A stretch of 64,000 nt of DNA, from positions 11,968 to 75,967 of the forward strand of contig JBELJQ010000002.1 in the NCBI GenBank assembly GCA_042090305.1, written 5' to 3'. A program made the translations under genes and the position numbers. This DNA comes from TMED13 sp042090305 (GTDB taxonomy: Bacteria; Pseudomonadota; Alphaproteobacteria; Methylaequorales; Methylaequoraceae). The notes beneath the pieces are model-generated. The model did no database searches. It saw nothing but the letters and a program-made list of their open reading frames with translations, and had not been told where the DNA came from. Below, one piece after another: positions 18,995 through 28,291 of the stretch; the first letter of the stretch is position 1, and every line of letters starts with the position of its first letter.

Positions 18995-20297
18995 GTCGTC
19001 CTCTTACGAATGTCATAATATTTTTCCCCTCTAATAGCATTCCATCAAATGGAGAGTTTTTAGATTTTGAAAAGAACTTTTCAGGAACTACTTTCCACGA
19101 TTTTTCGGGATCAAATATTGAAATATCAGCTTCCATTTTCTCTTCAATCATTCCTGAGTTTAGTCCAAGTATTTTTGATGGATTATAAGATACTAGAGAA
19201 ATAGCTTTGAAAATATCAAGGTAATTATTTTTGACTAGAGATAAAGTGCATGACAAAAGAGTTTCAAGTCCTACTCCTCCAAATTCTGCTTGATTAAAAG
19301 GGAGTCTTTTTCCATCCTGATCATGGGGGGTATGATCAGATACAATTGAATCTATTGTGCCATCAATCAACCCCTTGATAATTTCCTGTCTATCCTCTTC
19401 ATTTCTTAGTGGTGGCGATAACTTCAAAAAAGTTCTATAACTCTCTAAAGATATATCATTTAATAAGAAATAGGGGGGGGCTGTATCACATGTAATTGGT
19501 AATCCTTCTTTCTTTGCTTTTCTGATTACATCAACTGATTCTTTGGTGGAAATATGACTAACATGGTATCTGCAACCAGTGTCCTTTACCAACCAGATGT
19601 CTCTTTCAATTATCATTGCTTCTGCATAACTAGGTATACCAACCAACCCAAGTCTTGTTGAAATTTCACCTTCATTAATTACACCTTCTCCCGATAAATC
19701 AGGCTCCTCAGCATGTTGAATTATTAAACCATTGAAAGATTTAGCGTAATTCAAAGCTCTTTTCATGACTCTTGCATTTGCAACAGTTCTTAAACCATCA
19801 GTGAATCCTAATGCTCCTGATTTTTCCATTAACTGTAACTCACATATTTCCTTTCCAATGAACCCTCGCGTAATACAACCAGTACAGAATATTTTACTTA
19901 ATGCAACTTCTCTGGCCTTTCTTTGAATACTTTGAATTATCGCAGGTTGATCAATAGGAGGGGAAGTATTTGGCATGCATAATAATGAAGTAACTCCACC
20001 ACTTGTGGCTGACATGGATACACTTTTTATTGTTTCTTTATGCTCAAGTCCAGGTTCGCCAATATTGACCCTCATATCCACAAGACCTGGAGAAACTAAT
20101 AGGTTCTTACAATCTATTATTTCAATATTAGAGTCATTTTTTTTTAAGTTTTCACCAATTTTCTCAATTACTTTACCATTAATAAGAATATCTTTTTTTT
20201 CTAAAGCTTTTCTTTTAAGATTTATTATTTTCCCATCTTTTAACAAATAATTTTTAGATTGCTTTTTATTATTATCAAAGGGATCGTCAATACTCAT
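18978..20297 (-). CDS. pyrC: Dihydroorotase-like protein, probably non-catalytic PyrC'
   Basis: 439 aa, class I dihydroorotase fold. The strand that normally carries the metal-binding HxH (DxHxH) reads VDMRVNIGEPG, with Arg76 and Asn78 in place of the two His. Other conserved parts remain: IQHAEEPD, YHVSHISTKES and SDHTPHDQDGK. The same loss is known for the pseudo-dihydroorotases encoded beside pyrB (for example in Pseudomonas), which serve as structural partners of aspartate transcarbamoylase. The 4-bp overlap with pyrB supports such a pairing. Inference: a structural partner, with the active dihydroorotase encoded elsewhere. Confidence 0.85.
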   Translation of the reverse strand: MSIDDPFDNNKKQSKNYLLKDGKIINLKRKALEKKDILINGKVIEKIGENLKKNDSNIEIIDCKNLLVSPGLVDMRVNIGEPGLEHKETIKSVSMSATSGGVTSLLCMPNTSPPIDQPAIIQSIQRKAREVALSKIFCTGCITRGFIGKEICELQLMEKSGALGFTDGLRTVANARVMKRALNYAKSFNGLIIQHAEEPDLSGEGVINEGEISTRLGLVGIPSYAEAMIIERDIWLVKDTGCRYHVSHISTKESVDVIRKAKKEGLPITCDTAPPYFLLNDISLESYRTFLKLSPPLRNEEDRQEIIKGLIDGTIDSIVSDHTPHDQDGKRLPFNQAEFGGVGLETLLSCTLSLVKNNYLDIFKAISLVSYNPSKILGLNSGMIEEKMEADISIFDPEKSWKVVPEKFFSKSKNSPFDGMLLEGKNIMTFVRGRLVYKL

Positions 20298-21253
20298 TTC
20301 TTTCCTTTTTCATGAGTTAGTGCTTTAAGACATGCCATTCTTACAGCAACACCCATTCTTACTTGTTCAAAAATTGCTGACCTATCAATATCATCTGCGA
20401 GTTCAGAATCAATTTCGACTCCTCTGTTCATTGGTCCTGGATGTAAAATAAGTGCTTCTGGTTTAGCATATTTTAGTTTTTCTCTATCAATACCATAAAA
20501 TCTAAAGTATTCTCTCACAGATGGAACAAATGAACCCGACATTCTTTCCAATTGCAGCCTTAGCATAATTATTATATCAACATTTTCTAGACCACTTCGC
20601 ATGTCATAGAATACTTTAACACCAAGTGATTCTATAGCTTTAGGTATTAACGTAGCTGGGCCTATTACTCTTACTTCAGCTCCCAATGTATTTAAAAGGT
20701 GTATATTTGATCTTGCCACTCTGCTATGCATTATATCTCCACAAATAGCAACGCGTAATCCACAAATTGTTTTTTTCCTACTTAGTATTGTTAATGCATC
20801 AAGCAGTGCTTGCGTTGGGTGTTCATGTGGACCATCGCCGGCATTGATAACACCACAATTAACTTTTTCAGAAAGCAGTTTTACAGCTCCGGCATCATAA
20901 TGTCTCACAACTAAAATATCTGGTTGCATCGCGTTCAATGTCATAGCAGTATCAATCATTGTTTCACCTTTTTTGATTGAACTTGATCCTAGGGCGATAT
21001 TAAGTATGTCAGCATTAAGTTTTTTTCCTGCCAATTCAAATGAAGTTCTGGTTCTCGTTGAGTTTTCAAAGAAAAGGTTTATACATATTTTATTTTTAAG
21101 AAAGTCAAATTTCTTTTTCTTATCTGACTTCAAATGATTAACAAATTTTTTTGAGAGTTCTAATAGATAGTTTATCTCACTTGGAATCAATCCCTCGATA
21201 CCTAGTAAATGCCTGTGAGGATAGCTATCTAATTTAAGTTCCTCTTTCATCAA
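20294..21253 (-). CDS. pyrB: Aspartate carbamoyltransferase catalytic subunit
   Basis: 319 aa. Carbamoyl-phosphate motif FFENSTRTRTSFELAGKKL (about 55-75), the KKGETMIDTAMTL loop, GDGPHEHPTQALLDALTI and the aspartate-binding region ILHPGPMNRGVEI are all present. Catalyses carbamoyl phosphate plus aspartate to carbamoyl aspartate in pyrimidine synthesis. It is the first gene of pyrB-pyrC'-plsY; the length is that of PyrB without a fused regulatory part. Two consecutive ATG codons make the start ambiguous by one codon. Confidence 0.97.
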   Translation of the reverse strand: MMKEELKLDSYPHRHLLGIEGLIPSEINYLLELSKKFVNHLKSDKKKKFDFLKNKICINLFFENSTRTRTSFELAGKKLNADILNIALGSSSIKKGETMIDTAMTLNAMQPDILVVRHYDAGAVKLLSEKVNCGVINAGDGPHEHPTQALLDALTILSRKKTICGLRVAICGDIMHSRVARSNIHLLNTLGAEVRVIGPATLIPKAIESLGVKVFYDMRSGLENVDIIIMLRLQLERMSGSFVPSVREYFRFYGIDREKLKYAKPEALILHPGPMNRGVEIDSELADDIDRSAIFEQVRMGVAVRMACLKALTHEKGKK

Positions 21254-21295
21254 GTGGAATCATATAATTAAAAAAAAAAATGTTCAACTAACTTG

Positions 21296-22519
21296 TTAAA
21301 TAATCTTTTTTTCTTTTAGAATCTTAATTTGTTTTTTACTTAATTTTAGAAATTTAGATAAGATTTTTTCAGTATCCTCTCCTAATGATGGGGGGCTTTT
21401 TTTATACTTAACTTTGCTTTCTGAAAACTTTATTGGATTTCCAATTATCTTAATCTTTCTATTTAATTTTTTGTGAGTCATTTCAATTTTCATTTTTCTG
21501 GAATTCACTTGAGGGTCGTCGAATACTTGTTTTATATTATTTATTGGCCCACATGGAACATTTAATTTATTGAGTCCTGAAACCCATTGATTTATAGTTT
21601 TAAGTTTCAAGATTTTTAGTATTTTTTTATTAAGTTGGTCTCTATTTTTTACCCTCAATGAGTTTGTATTAAATTTTGGGTCTTTATGTAAGTCAGGTAT
21701 ACCAGCAAACTCACAAAATTTTCTAAACTGTCTATCATTTGCTATAGCTAAAACCATCAAGCCATCTTTTGCCTCAACAGTTTGATAAGGGACAATCGAG
21801 GGGTGGTCATTACCAATTCTAGTTGGTATTTTTTTTGAAATAAGATAACTTTGCGCAACATAACTTAACCATGATACTTGAGAATCCATTAATGATATAT
21901 CCAAATGCTGACCTTTTGATGTTATATCTCTAAATCTAAGAGCAGCTAAGATTGCATTTGATGCATACAAACCCGTAATAATATCTGAAACTCCTACACC
22001 TATTTTAGTAGGGTCTCCATTTCTTTCTCCTGTGATACTCATAATCCCACCCATTGCTTGGACTAAATAGTCATAACCACCTCTTTTTGAGTAAGGTCCA
22101 CTTTGACCAAAACCTGTTATGGAACAATATATTATTTTAGGGTTAATTTTTATTATACTTTTGTAATCTAAACCATATTGTTTTAAATTACCGGCTCTAA
22201 AATTTTCAACTAAAACATCACATTTTTTTATTAATTTTAGAATTAGGGTTTGTCCCTCTTTTTTTGTTAGATCGATGGTTATGGAATGCTTATTTCTATT
22301 AACACTTAGAAAATATGCGCTTTCTTTTGGTTGTTTTGAGTCATTATCAAGATAAGGAGGACCAAGGTTCCTTGAGTCATCACCTGTAATGGGTCGTTCG
22401 ATTTTAATAATATTCGCACCAAGATCACCTAATAGTTGTGTCGATGTGGGACCAGCCAGAACTCTTGTTAAATCTAATATGTTTATACCTTCAAGAGGTT
22501 GTCTAATTTTGTTTTTCAT
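21296..22519 (-). CDS. CaiB/BaiF (class III) CoA-transferase
   Basis: 407 aa, typical length. Family hallmarks: LEGINILDLTRVLAGPTSTQ, GANIIKIERPITGDDSR, NRNKHSITIDL, VENFRAGNLKQYGLDY, ITGFGQSGPYSKRGGYDYLVQAMGG and the segment with the catalytic Asp (SLMDSQVSWL, about residue 192). The later pattern GNDHPSIVPYQTVEAKDG resembles the SUGCT group (succinate/hydroxymethylglutarate/glutarate CoA-transferases); the exact acids cannot be deduced. It overlaps ruvX by 17 bp and follows it on the minus strand. Confidence 0.9.
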   Translation of the reverse strand: MKNKIRQPLEGINILDLTRVLAGPTSTQLLGDLGANIIKIERPITGDDSRNLGPPYLDNDSKQPKESAYFLSVNRNKHSITIDLTKKEGQTLILKLIKKCDVLVENFRAGNLKQYGLDYKSIIKINPKIIYCSITGFGQSGPYSKRGGYDYLVQAMGGIMSITGERNGDPTKIGVGVSDIITGLYASNAILAALRFRDITSKGQHLDISLMDSQVSWLSYVAQSYLISKKIPTRIGNDHPSIVPYQTVEAKDGLMVLAIANDRQFRKFCEFAGIPDLHKDPKFNTNSLRVKNRDQLNKKILKILKLKTINQWVSGLNKLNVPCGPINNIKQVFDDPQVNSRKMKIEMTHKKLNRKIKIIGNPIKFSESKVKYKKSPPSLGEDTEKILSKFLKLSKKQIKILKEKKII

Positions 22520-22973
22520 TAGGTTTATTTTCTCTTAAAAAATCATCTAAAATTATTTTTGCGGCATATTTATCAATTTTTTGTTTTTTTTTTAAAATAC
22601 CTTTAGTAAGAATTTCTGCCTCAAAACTAGAATAATTTTCATCCCAAAAGTGAATAGGAATATTTATCTTACTATCTAGTAAATTAAAATCCATATTTTT
22701 AGTAATATCTACTATAAATTGTGAAATTTTATTTAAAGAACCATTTTCATTAAGCGGCAAACCAACAAGAATAGCCCCAACTTCGTATTCTTTTATTATT
22801 TTTATTATTTTTTCATAGAAGTTTTTATCTCGTATCAATGTATCAATTGGTGTTGCTATACTTTGTAATTTATTAGATATTGCTAGCCCAATCTTTTTTT
22901 TTCCAAAATCGATGCATAAAATCTTTTCATCATCAATAGAATTTAAGAATTCTTTTATATTGCGAATTATCAT
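22503..22973 (-). CDS. ruvX: Putative Holliday junction resolvase / pre-16S rRNA nuclease YqgF (RuvX)
   Basis: 156 aa RNase H-like fold. Motifs: ILCIDFGKKKIGLAIS near residue 18 (catalytic Asp), VGAILVGLPLNENGS (with the conserved GLP), and WDENYSSFEAE (Glu and Ser of the second acidic cluster), with the final Asp near DKYAAKIILDDFL. The family matures the 5' end of 16S rRNA in E. coli. It is divergent from gatC, a common neighbour, with a 46-bp gap. Confidence 0.93.
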   Translation of the reverse strand: MIIRNIKEFLNSIDDEKILCIDFGKKKIGLAISNKLQSIATPIDTLIRDKNFYEKIIKIIKEYEVGAILVGLPLNENGSLNKISQFIVDITKNMDFNLLDSKINIPIHFWDENYSSFEAEILTKGILKKKQKIDKYAAKIILDDFLRENKPNEKQN

Positions 22974-23019
22974 AACCAGTGTTATTTATAATCTATCATA
23001 TATCTATAATATATTAAAA

Positions 23020-23307
23020 ATGTCCATTGATAATTCTACAGTAAAAAAAGTTGCAATGTTAGCTAGAATAAAAATCGAAACTAGCGATGAGGAAAACTTA
23101 AAGGGAGAGCTCAACAATATTTTAGAATGGGTTGATATGCTTAAAAAGGTTAATACGGAGAACACTGATCCAATGCTTTCAGTGTTCAATGAATCTATGC
23201 CTATGAGAGATGATAACCCTAATTGTTTGTATTCTAATGAAGATATTCTATCAAATGCTCCTGATAGAAAATCTGGTTTTTTTATCGTGCCCAAGGTTAT
23301 TGAGTGA
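23020..23307 (+). CDS. gatC: Asp-tRNA(Asn)/Glu-tRNA(Gln) amidotransferase subunit C
   Basis: 95 aa from ATG 23020; the frame is open upstream into ruvX but family similarity starts here (VKKVAMLARIKIETSDEE). The central ILEWVDMLKKVNTENTDPM and MRDDNP segments are typical GatC. GatC stabilises the GatA-GatB complex. The stop overlaps the GTG start of gatA by 4 bp. Confidence 0.95.
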   Translation: MSIDNSTVKKVAMLARIKIETSDEENLKGELNNILEWVDMLKKVNTENTDPMLSVFNESMPMRDDNPNCLYSNEDILSNAPDRKSGFFIVPKVIE

Positions 23308-24758
23308 CAGATTTTTCAAAGTTAAATATTCGAAGTGCTCTGAAAGGATTGAAAAACAAAGAGTTTACATCAACTGAGTTAACGGAATTTTTTATAAAAA
23401 AAATAGAATCAAATAACAAACTTAATTGTTTTATAACAAATACTTTTGATATTGCACTTGAAATGGCAAAGAAATCTGATCTTAAAATACAAAAAAATGA
23501 AAATATCGGTCCCTTACAGGGTATTCCAATAGGAATGAAAGATCTATTTTGTACTAAAAATGTAAGAACAACGGCTGGTTCAAAGATTCTAGAAAAATTT
23601 GTACCATTTTATGAGTCTACAGTTTCACAAAATTTGTGGAATTCTGGAGCTGTTCTTTTAGGTAAAACAAATATGGATGAGTTTGCCATGGGTTCAGCAA
23701 ATACAACGAGTTTTTTTGGTAATGTTATAAACCCGATTAAATCAAAGAATAATCCAAAAGAATTAGTACCTGGAGGATCATCTGGTGGGTCAGCAGCCTC
23801 TGTTGCTTCATATCAATGTCTTGCTGCAACTGGTTCAGATACTGGCGGATCAATTAGGCAACCGGCATCATTTTGTGGGCTCGTGGGTTTAAAACCGACA
23901 TATGGAAGGTGTTCACGGTTTGGAATGGTTGCATTTGCATCCTCTTTAGACCAAGCTGGACCAATCACTCTTACTGTTGAAGATTCAGCTATAATGCTTC
24001 AGTCGATGGTTAGTTATGATTCCAAGGATTCAACTAGTTCGAAAAAAGAAATACCTGATTTTCTTGATTTTAAAAACTTTGATTGTAAAGGAAAAAAAAT
24101 TGGAATTCCTAAAGAGTATTCTTTAGATGGATTGAATTCTGAAATTAAAAAAATATGGGATAACGGAATAAATTGGCTCAAGTCTGCTGGGGCAGAAATT
24201 ATTGATATTTCCTTACCTCATACAGAATCGGCTTTACCAACTTACTATATAATTGCTCCAGCTGAGGCGTCAGCTAATTTAGCTAGGTATGACGGTATTA
24301 GGTATGGGTATAGAGCAGAAAATAAAAGTGAACTCAATGATCTTTATGAATATACAAGGGCAGAGGGTTTTGGAAAGGAAGTTAAAAGAAGACTTATGAT
24401 TGGAACTTATGTTTTATCTGCAGGTTATTATGATGCTTATTATCTTAAAGCACTTAAAGTTAGAAAGTTAATTTCTGATGATTTCGCAAAAGTCTTTAAG
24501 GAATGCGATGTAATTTTAACCCCAACAACCCCTAATGTTGCTTTTCCCATAGGTGAAAAACAATCGGATCCAATTGAGATGTATTTGAATGATGTTTTAA
24601 CGGTTCCAGCAAGCCTTGCTGGACTTCCTGCTATTTCGATTTCTTCTGGATTTAATAAAGAACAGTTACCGGTGGGTTTGCAAATAATAGGTAAACCATT
24701 CGACGAAGTTTCTATTCTTGGAGTAGCAAAAACTATTGAGGATTCTAGAGGTTTTTAA
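23304..24758 (+). CDS. gatA: Asp/Glu-tRNA amidotransferase subunit A (amidase)
   Basis: 484 aa with a GTG start in a GTGA overlap with gatC. The amidase signature is complete: catalytic Lys in IPIGMKDLFC, Ser in the Gly/Ser-rich PGGSSGGSAASVAS loop, and the nucleophile Ser in DTGGSIRQPASFCGLVGLKPTYGR. Releases ammonia from glutamine for GatB. The C-terminus is a few residues shorter than many homologues. Part of gatCAB. Confidence 0.97.
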   Translation: MTDFSKLNIRSALKGLKNKEFTSTELTEFFIKKIESNNKLNCFITNTFDIALEMAKKSDLKIQKNENIGPLQGIPIGMKDLFCTKNVRTTAGSKILEKFVPFYESTVSQNLWNSGAVLLGKTNMDEFAMGSANTTSFFGNVINPIKSKNNPKELVPGGSSGGSAASVASYQCLAATGSDTGGSIRQPASFCGLVGLKPTYGRCSRFGMVAFASSLDQAGPITLTVEDSAIMLQSMVSYDSKDSTSSKKEIPDFLDFKNFDCKGKKIGIPKEYSLDGLNSEIKKIWDNGINWLKSAGAEIIDISLPHTESALPTYYIIAPAEASANLARYDGIRYGYRAENKSELNDLYEYTRAEGFGKEVKRRLMIGTYVLSAGYYDAYYLKALKVRKLISDDFAKVFKECDVILTPTTPNVAFPIGEKQSDPIEMYLNDVLTVPASLAGLPAISISSGFNKEQLPVGLQIIGKPFDEVSILGVAKTIEDSRGF

Positions 24759-26210
24759 ATGGAATATTTTATTGAAGGAAAATCAAGTAATTGGGAGGTG
24801 GTCTTAGGACTAGAGGTTCACGCTCAAATTAGTTCTAAATCTAAGCTTTTTTCAAGTGCACCAACTGATTGGGGAGGAGAGCCTAACACCCAAGTTGAAT
24901 TAGTTGATTGCGGAATGCCAGGTGCACTTCCCGTAATAAACGAATATTGTGTGAATCAGGCTATTTTAACTGGACTTAGCCTTGATGCTGTCATCAACAA
25001 AAAATCAGTTTTTGATAGAAAAAACTATTTTTACCCAGATTTACCCCAGGGATATCAAATCTCTCAGTTTGAATTTCCAATTATTGGAAAAGGTTCATTG
25101 AGTATTAACATAGATGGTAATGAAAAAGTAATAGGTATAACAAGAATTCACCTAGAACAAGATGCGGGAAAAAGTATTCATGATCAGGAAGTTAATAATT
25201 CTTTTATAGATTTAAATAGATCTGGTTGTGCTTTAATGGAAATCGTTTCTGAGCCAGATATGAGTAGTCCAATTGAAGCTGCAGAATATGTTAAAAAGTT
25301 AAGAAATATTTTAAAATATATAGGTAGTTGTGATGGGAATATGGAAAAAGGAAACCTTAGAGCTGATGTTAATGTATCAGTGAGAAAAAAGGGGGGCGAG
25401 TTGGGAACAAGGTGTGAGATAAAAAATGTAAATTCAATAAAATATATTCAACAAGCGATTGAATATGAGGCTAACCGTCAAGTAAATCTCATTGAAGCGG
25501 GTAAAACAATAACACAAGAAACACGTTTATTTGATCCTGATAAGAATGAAACTCGATCAATGCGAGGAAAAGAAGAGTCTCATGATTATAGATACTTTCC
25601 AGATCCTGATTTACCCCCTCTTATTTTGGATGATAAAATGATTGATAACCTTCGTTCAAATCTTCCAGAACTTCCGGATCAAAAAAAGGCGAGATTCATT
25701 AAAGATTTTAAAATATCAAGTTATGACGCTGAAGTTCTTATTAATGATAAGTTTATATCAGACTTTTTTGAAGAAATTGTTAAAGGAAGAGATTCAAAGG
25801 TTGTTATAAGTTGGATAACGGTTGAGTTATTCTCATACTTAAAAAAAATTAACAAAACTCTCGAAGAAACTGCAATTAAAACAAAAAAAATCAGCTCGCT
25901 CATTGATTTAATTATCAATGGTAAAATATCTAATCGACAAGCAAAAGATATCTTTGAGGATTACTTGAAAAGTGAAATCTATGCAAATGATTATATTGAA
26001 GAAAAAGGACTTGTTCAGTTATCTGATTCATCACAAATTGAGGGTTTAATTCAAAAAGTATTAGATGAAAATATAAAAATGGTAGAACAATACAAACAAG
26101 GAAAAGACAAATTATTTGGTTTTTTTGTTGGCCAAGTTATGAAAGTTTCTAATGGTAAAGCAAACCCAAAAATGGTAAATGAGATTTTAAAAAGCAAATT
26201 ATCAAATTGA
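24759..26210 (+). CDS. gatB: Asp/Glu-tRNA amidotransferase subunit B
   Basis: 483 aa. GatB cradle motifs: VLGLEVHAQI, KLFSSAPTDWGGEPN, RKNYFYPDLPQGYQISQ, IHLEQDAGKSIHD, ALMEIVSEPDM and SHDYRYFPDPDLPPL. The C-terminal YqeY-like tail (about 330-480) ends with VGQVMKVSNGKANPKMVNEIL. Activates and amidates Glu-tRNA(Gln) and/or Asp-tRNA(Asn). The ATG follows the gatA stop directly. A tRNA-Ser gene lies 10 bp downstream. Confidence 0.97.
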   Translation: MEYFIEGKSSNWEVVLGLEVHAQISSKSKLFSSAPTDWGGEPNTQVELVDCGMPGALPVINEYCVNQAILTGLSLDAVINKKSVFDRKNYFYPDLPQGYQISQFEFPIIGKGSLSINIDGNEKVIGITRIHLEQDAGKSIHDQEVNNSFIDLNRSGCALMEIVSEPDMSSPIEAAEYVKKLRNILKYIGSCDGNMEKGNLRADVNVSVRKKGGELGTRCEIKNVNSIKYIQQAIEYEANRQVNLIEAGKTITQETRLFDPDKNETRSMRGKEESHDYRYFPDPDLPPLILDDKMIDNLRSNLPELPDQKKARFIKDFKISSYDAEVLINDKFISDFFEEIVKGRDSKVVISWITVELFSYLKKINKTLEETAIKTKKISSLIDLIINGKISNRQAKDIFEDYLKSEIYANDYIEEKGLVQLSDSSQIEGLIQKVLDENIKMVEQYKQGKDKLFGFFVGQVMKVSNGKANPKMVNEILKSKLSN

Positions 26211-26220
26211 ATAACCTTAT

Positions 26221-26312
26221 GGAGAGGTGGCCGAGTGGCTGAAGGCGACGGTTTGCTAAACCGTTATAGGTGGCAACACCTATCGTGGGTTCGAATCCCA
26301 TCCTCTCCGCCA
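26221..26312 (+). tRNA. tRNA-Ser (anticodon GCU)
   Basis: 92 nt including an encoded CCA. Acceptor GGAGAGG pairs with CCTCTCC; anticodon loop TTGCTAA gives GCU (codons AGC/AGU); a long variable arm (stem TAGGTG with CACCTA around GCAA) is typical of a class II serine tRNA; T-arm GTGGGTTCGAATCCCAT. It reads the same way as gatB and may be processed from the gatCAB transcript. Confidence 0.97.
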
Positions 26313-26381
26313 CTAATAGCATATTAAAATTCCTAATAAATAAAACTTAATAAAAGAAATCCATTAAGATAATTGTGGTAT

Positions 26382-26816
26382 TTATATGGTAGTATTAAAA
26401 TTTGCTAAAGTGAAATAATAAATCAAATTGCAGATATGAAAAAGGATTCCGATGATAATGATTAAAAAAGAGATTGCGGTAATTCGCATTCCTAATCTTC
26501 TTTTAGCTAAGTCCTCATTCGAATTTAAAATAGAATCTGAGTGTACCTTTCTTCCTATGCAAAGCATTAAAACTGATGCGAATGATATGTAATGGTAACT
26601 GTTAAAATATAAAATCAAACTTAGTAGTAAGCAAAATGGAACTGTTTCGCAAAAATTAGAGTGCGCCCTTATGGCTCTATGAAGGTCTTCATTGTTATAT
26701 CCAAGAGGTGTTTTATTACCTCTTCTTAGTCTGGTTACATTTTTGAATAGTGAAAAATAAAGAACCACAAGATATAATATTGTAACTAGGTAAAGAATTT
26801 GAAAAAGCGTGTTCAT
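26382..26816 (-). CDS. MAPEG-family membrane protein
   Basis: 144 aa with four hydrophobic helices (about 5-22, 55-70, 75-90, 112-138). The segment RRGNKTPLGYNNEDLHRAIRAHSNFCETVPFC, spanning about 31-62, carries the MAPEG hallmark (RAxxNxxE between the first two helices). Members include glutathione-dependent enzymes and uncharacterised bacterial proteins; no specific substrate can be assigned. It stands alone between tRNA-Ser and phrB. Confidence 0.85.
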   Translation of the reverse strand: MNTLFQILYLVTILYLVVLYFSLFKNVTRLRRGNKTPLGYNNEDLHRAIRAHSNFCETVPFCLLLSLILYFNSYHYISFASVLMLCIGRKVHSDSILNSNEDLAKRRLGMRITAISFLIIIIGILFHICNLIYYFTLANFNTTI

Positions 26817-26869
26817 TTTATAAGTTTAAGTATTACATATTAATTATTATTTATAAATAAGGAATAATT

Positions 26870-28291
26870 ATGAAAGATAAAGTATCAATTCATTGGTTTA
26901 GACAGGACCTAAGGCTAAATGATAACCCTTCTCTAACTTACTTATCAAATAAATCTAGTAAAGTTGTTTGTGTATATATATACGATAATATAAATTGTGA
27001 CAGAGAGCTTGGTTCAGCAAGTAAAATCTGGTTACATCATTCTCTTAATTCGTTAAATAGTGACTTAAATGGAAAACTTATTATTTTAAAGGGTGATCCT
27101 TTAAAAGAAATTGATAAACTCAGGAATTTTTTTGATATTCAGGAAATTACATGGAATAGATGTTATGAACCTTGGTCAATTAAAAGAGACGTTAAAATAA
27201 AGGAATATTTTAAAGATATTTTTTCCGTAAGATCATTTAATGGTTTACTATTATGGGAACCGTGGAATATACTTAAAGATAATGGAACTCCATATAAGGT
27301 GTTCACTCCTTATTATAAAAGGGGGTGTTTAGCAAATCCTTTGCCTGCGAAGCCTCAGTCATATGTTCCAAACTTTTCAAATCATAATTTTAAAGATACA
27401 GGGCCGGATAGCTTAGGTCTGCTTAGTGGGAAAATATGGGAAAAAAAAATTCAGGCCAATTGGCAAATAAGTGAACTTTCTGGTTTAAATTTAATGAAAA
27501 GTTTTTTTTCTGATAAATTAAATAACTATGCAGAGGGAAGAAACTTTCCTTCGCAACAGAATGTATCTAGACTCTCCCCCTACATTCACTGGGGACAGTT
27601 ATCTGTAAATACACTTTGGAATGAAGCTGAGAAATTGGAGTCAAAAGGTAATGATATAAATTTAGAAATATTTAAGAGTGAATTAGCATGGAGAGAGTTC
27701 GCATATTATTTACTTTATCATTGTCCTAAGCTTTCTAAAGAAAACCTTCAAACTAAATTTGATAAATTTCCCTGGAAAAAAAATACTGATTTTTTTAATT
27801 CATGGATAGAGGGAAAGACCGGTTATCCTATTATAGACGCTGGAATGAGAGAACTCTATCAAACTGGTTATATGCATAATAGAGTAAGAATGATTGTGGG
27901 TTCATTTCTTGTTAAGAACTTATTAATCGACTGGAGAGATGGAGAAAATTGGTTTTGGGATTGTCTATTTGACGCCAGCCCTGCTAGTAATCCTGCAAGC
28001 TGGCAATGGGTTTCAGGTACCGGAACTGATTCTGCACCATACTTCAGAATATTTAACCCTATTACGCAAGGTAAAAAGTTCGATCCTGATGGAGAATATA
28101 TTAAAAAATTTGTTCCCGAATTAAAAAACTTACCGGATAAATATATATTCTGCCCTTGGGAAACCCCATGTGAAATCCAAAAAAAAGTGAATCTTTTTTT
28201 AGGAAAAGACTATCCGACTCCTCTAGTTGATATTAAAGAATCTAGAGAGAGAGCTCTTCATGCATTTACATCAATAAAACAAAAAAATTAA
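26870..28291 (+). CDS. phrB: Deoxyribodipyrimidine (CPD) photolyase
   Basis: 473 aa class I photolyase. The N-terminal antenna domain begins VSIHWFRQDLRLNDNPSL. The FAD domain contains RLSPYIHWGQLS, ELAWREFAYYLLYH, GYPIIDAGMRELYQTGYMHNRVRM (split here around residues 318-342), the tryptophan region SNPASWQWVSGTGTDSAPYF and FRIFNPITQGKKFDPDGEYI. Repairs UV-induced cyclobutane dimers using light. It is followed with a 1-base overlap by a second photolyase-family gene and a DUF2256 gene, a known light-repair neighbourhood. Confidence 0.95.
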   Translation: MKDKVSIHWFRQDLRLNDNPSLTYLSNKSSKVVCVYIYDNINCDRELGSASKIWLHHSLNSLNSDLNGKLIILKGDPLKEIDKLRNFFDIQEITWNRCYEPWSIKRDVKIKEYFKDIFSVRSFNGLLLWEPWNILKDNGTPYKVFTPYYKRGCLANPLPAKPQSYVPNFSNHNFKDTGPDSLGLLSGKIWEKKIQANWQISELSGLNLMKSFFSDKLNNYAEGRNFPSQQNVSRLSPYIHWGQLSVNTLWNEAEKLESKGNDINLEIFKSELAWREFAYYLLYHCPKLSKENLQTKFDKFPWKKNTDFFNSWIEGKTGYPIIDAGMRELYQTGYMHNRVRMIVGSFLVKNLLIDWRDGENWFWDCLFDASPASNPASWQWVSGTGTDSAPYFRIFNPITQGKKFDPDGEYIKKFVPELKNLPDKYIFCPWETPCEIQKKVNLFLGKDYPTPLVDIKESRERALHAFTSIKQKN

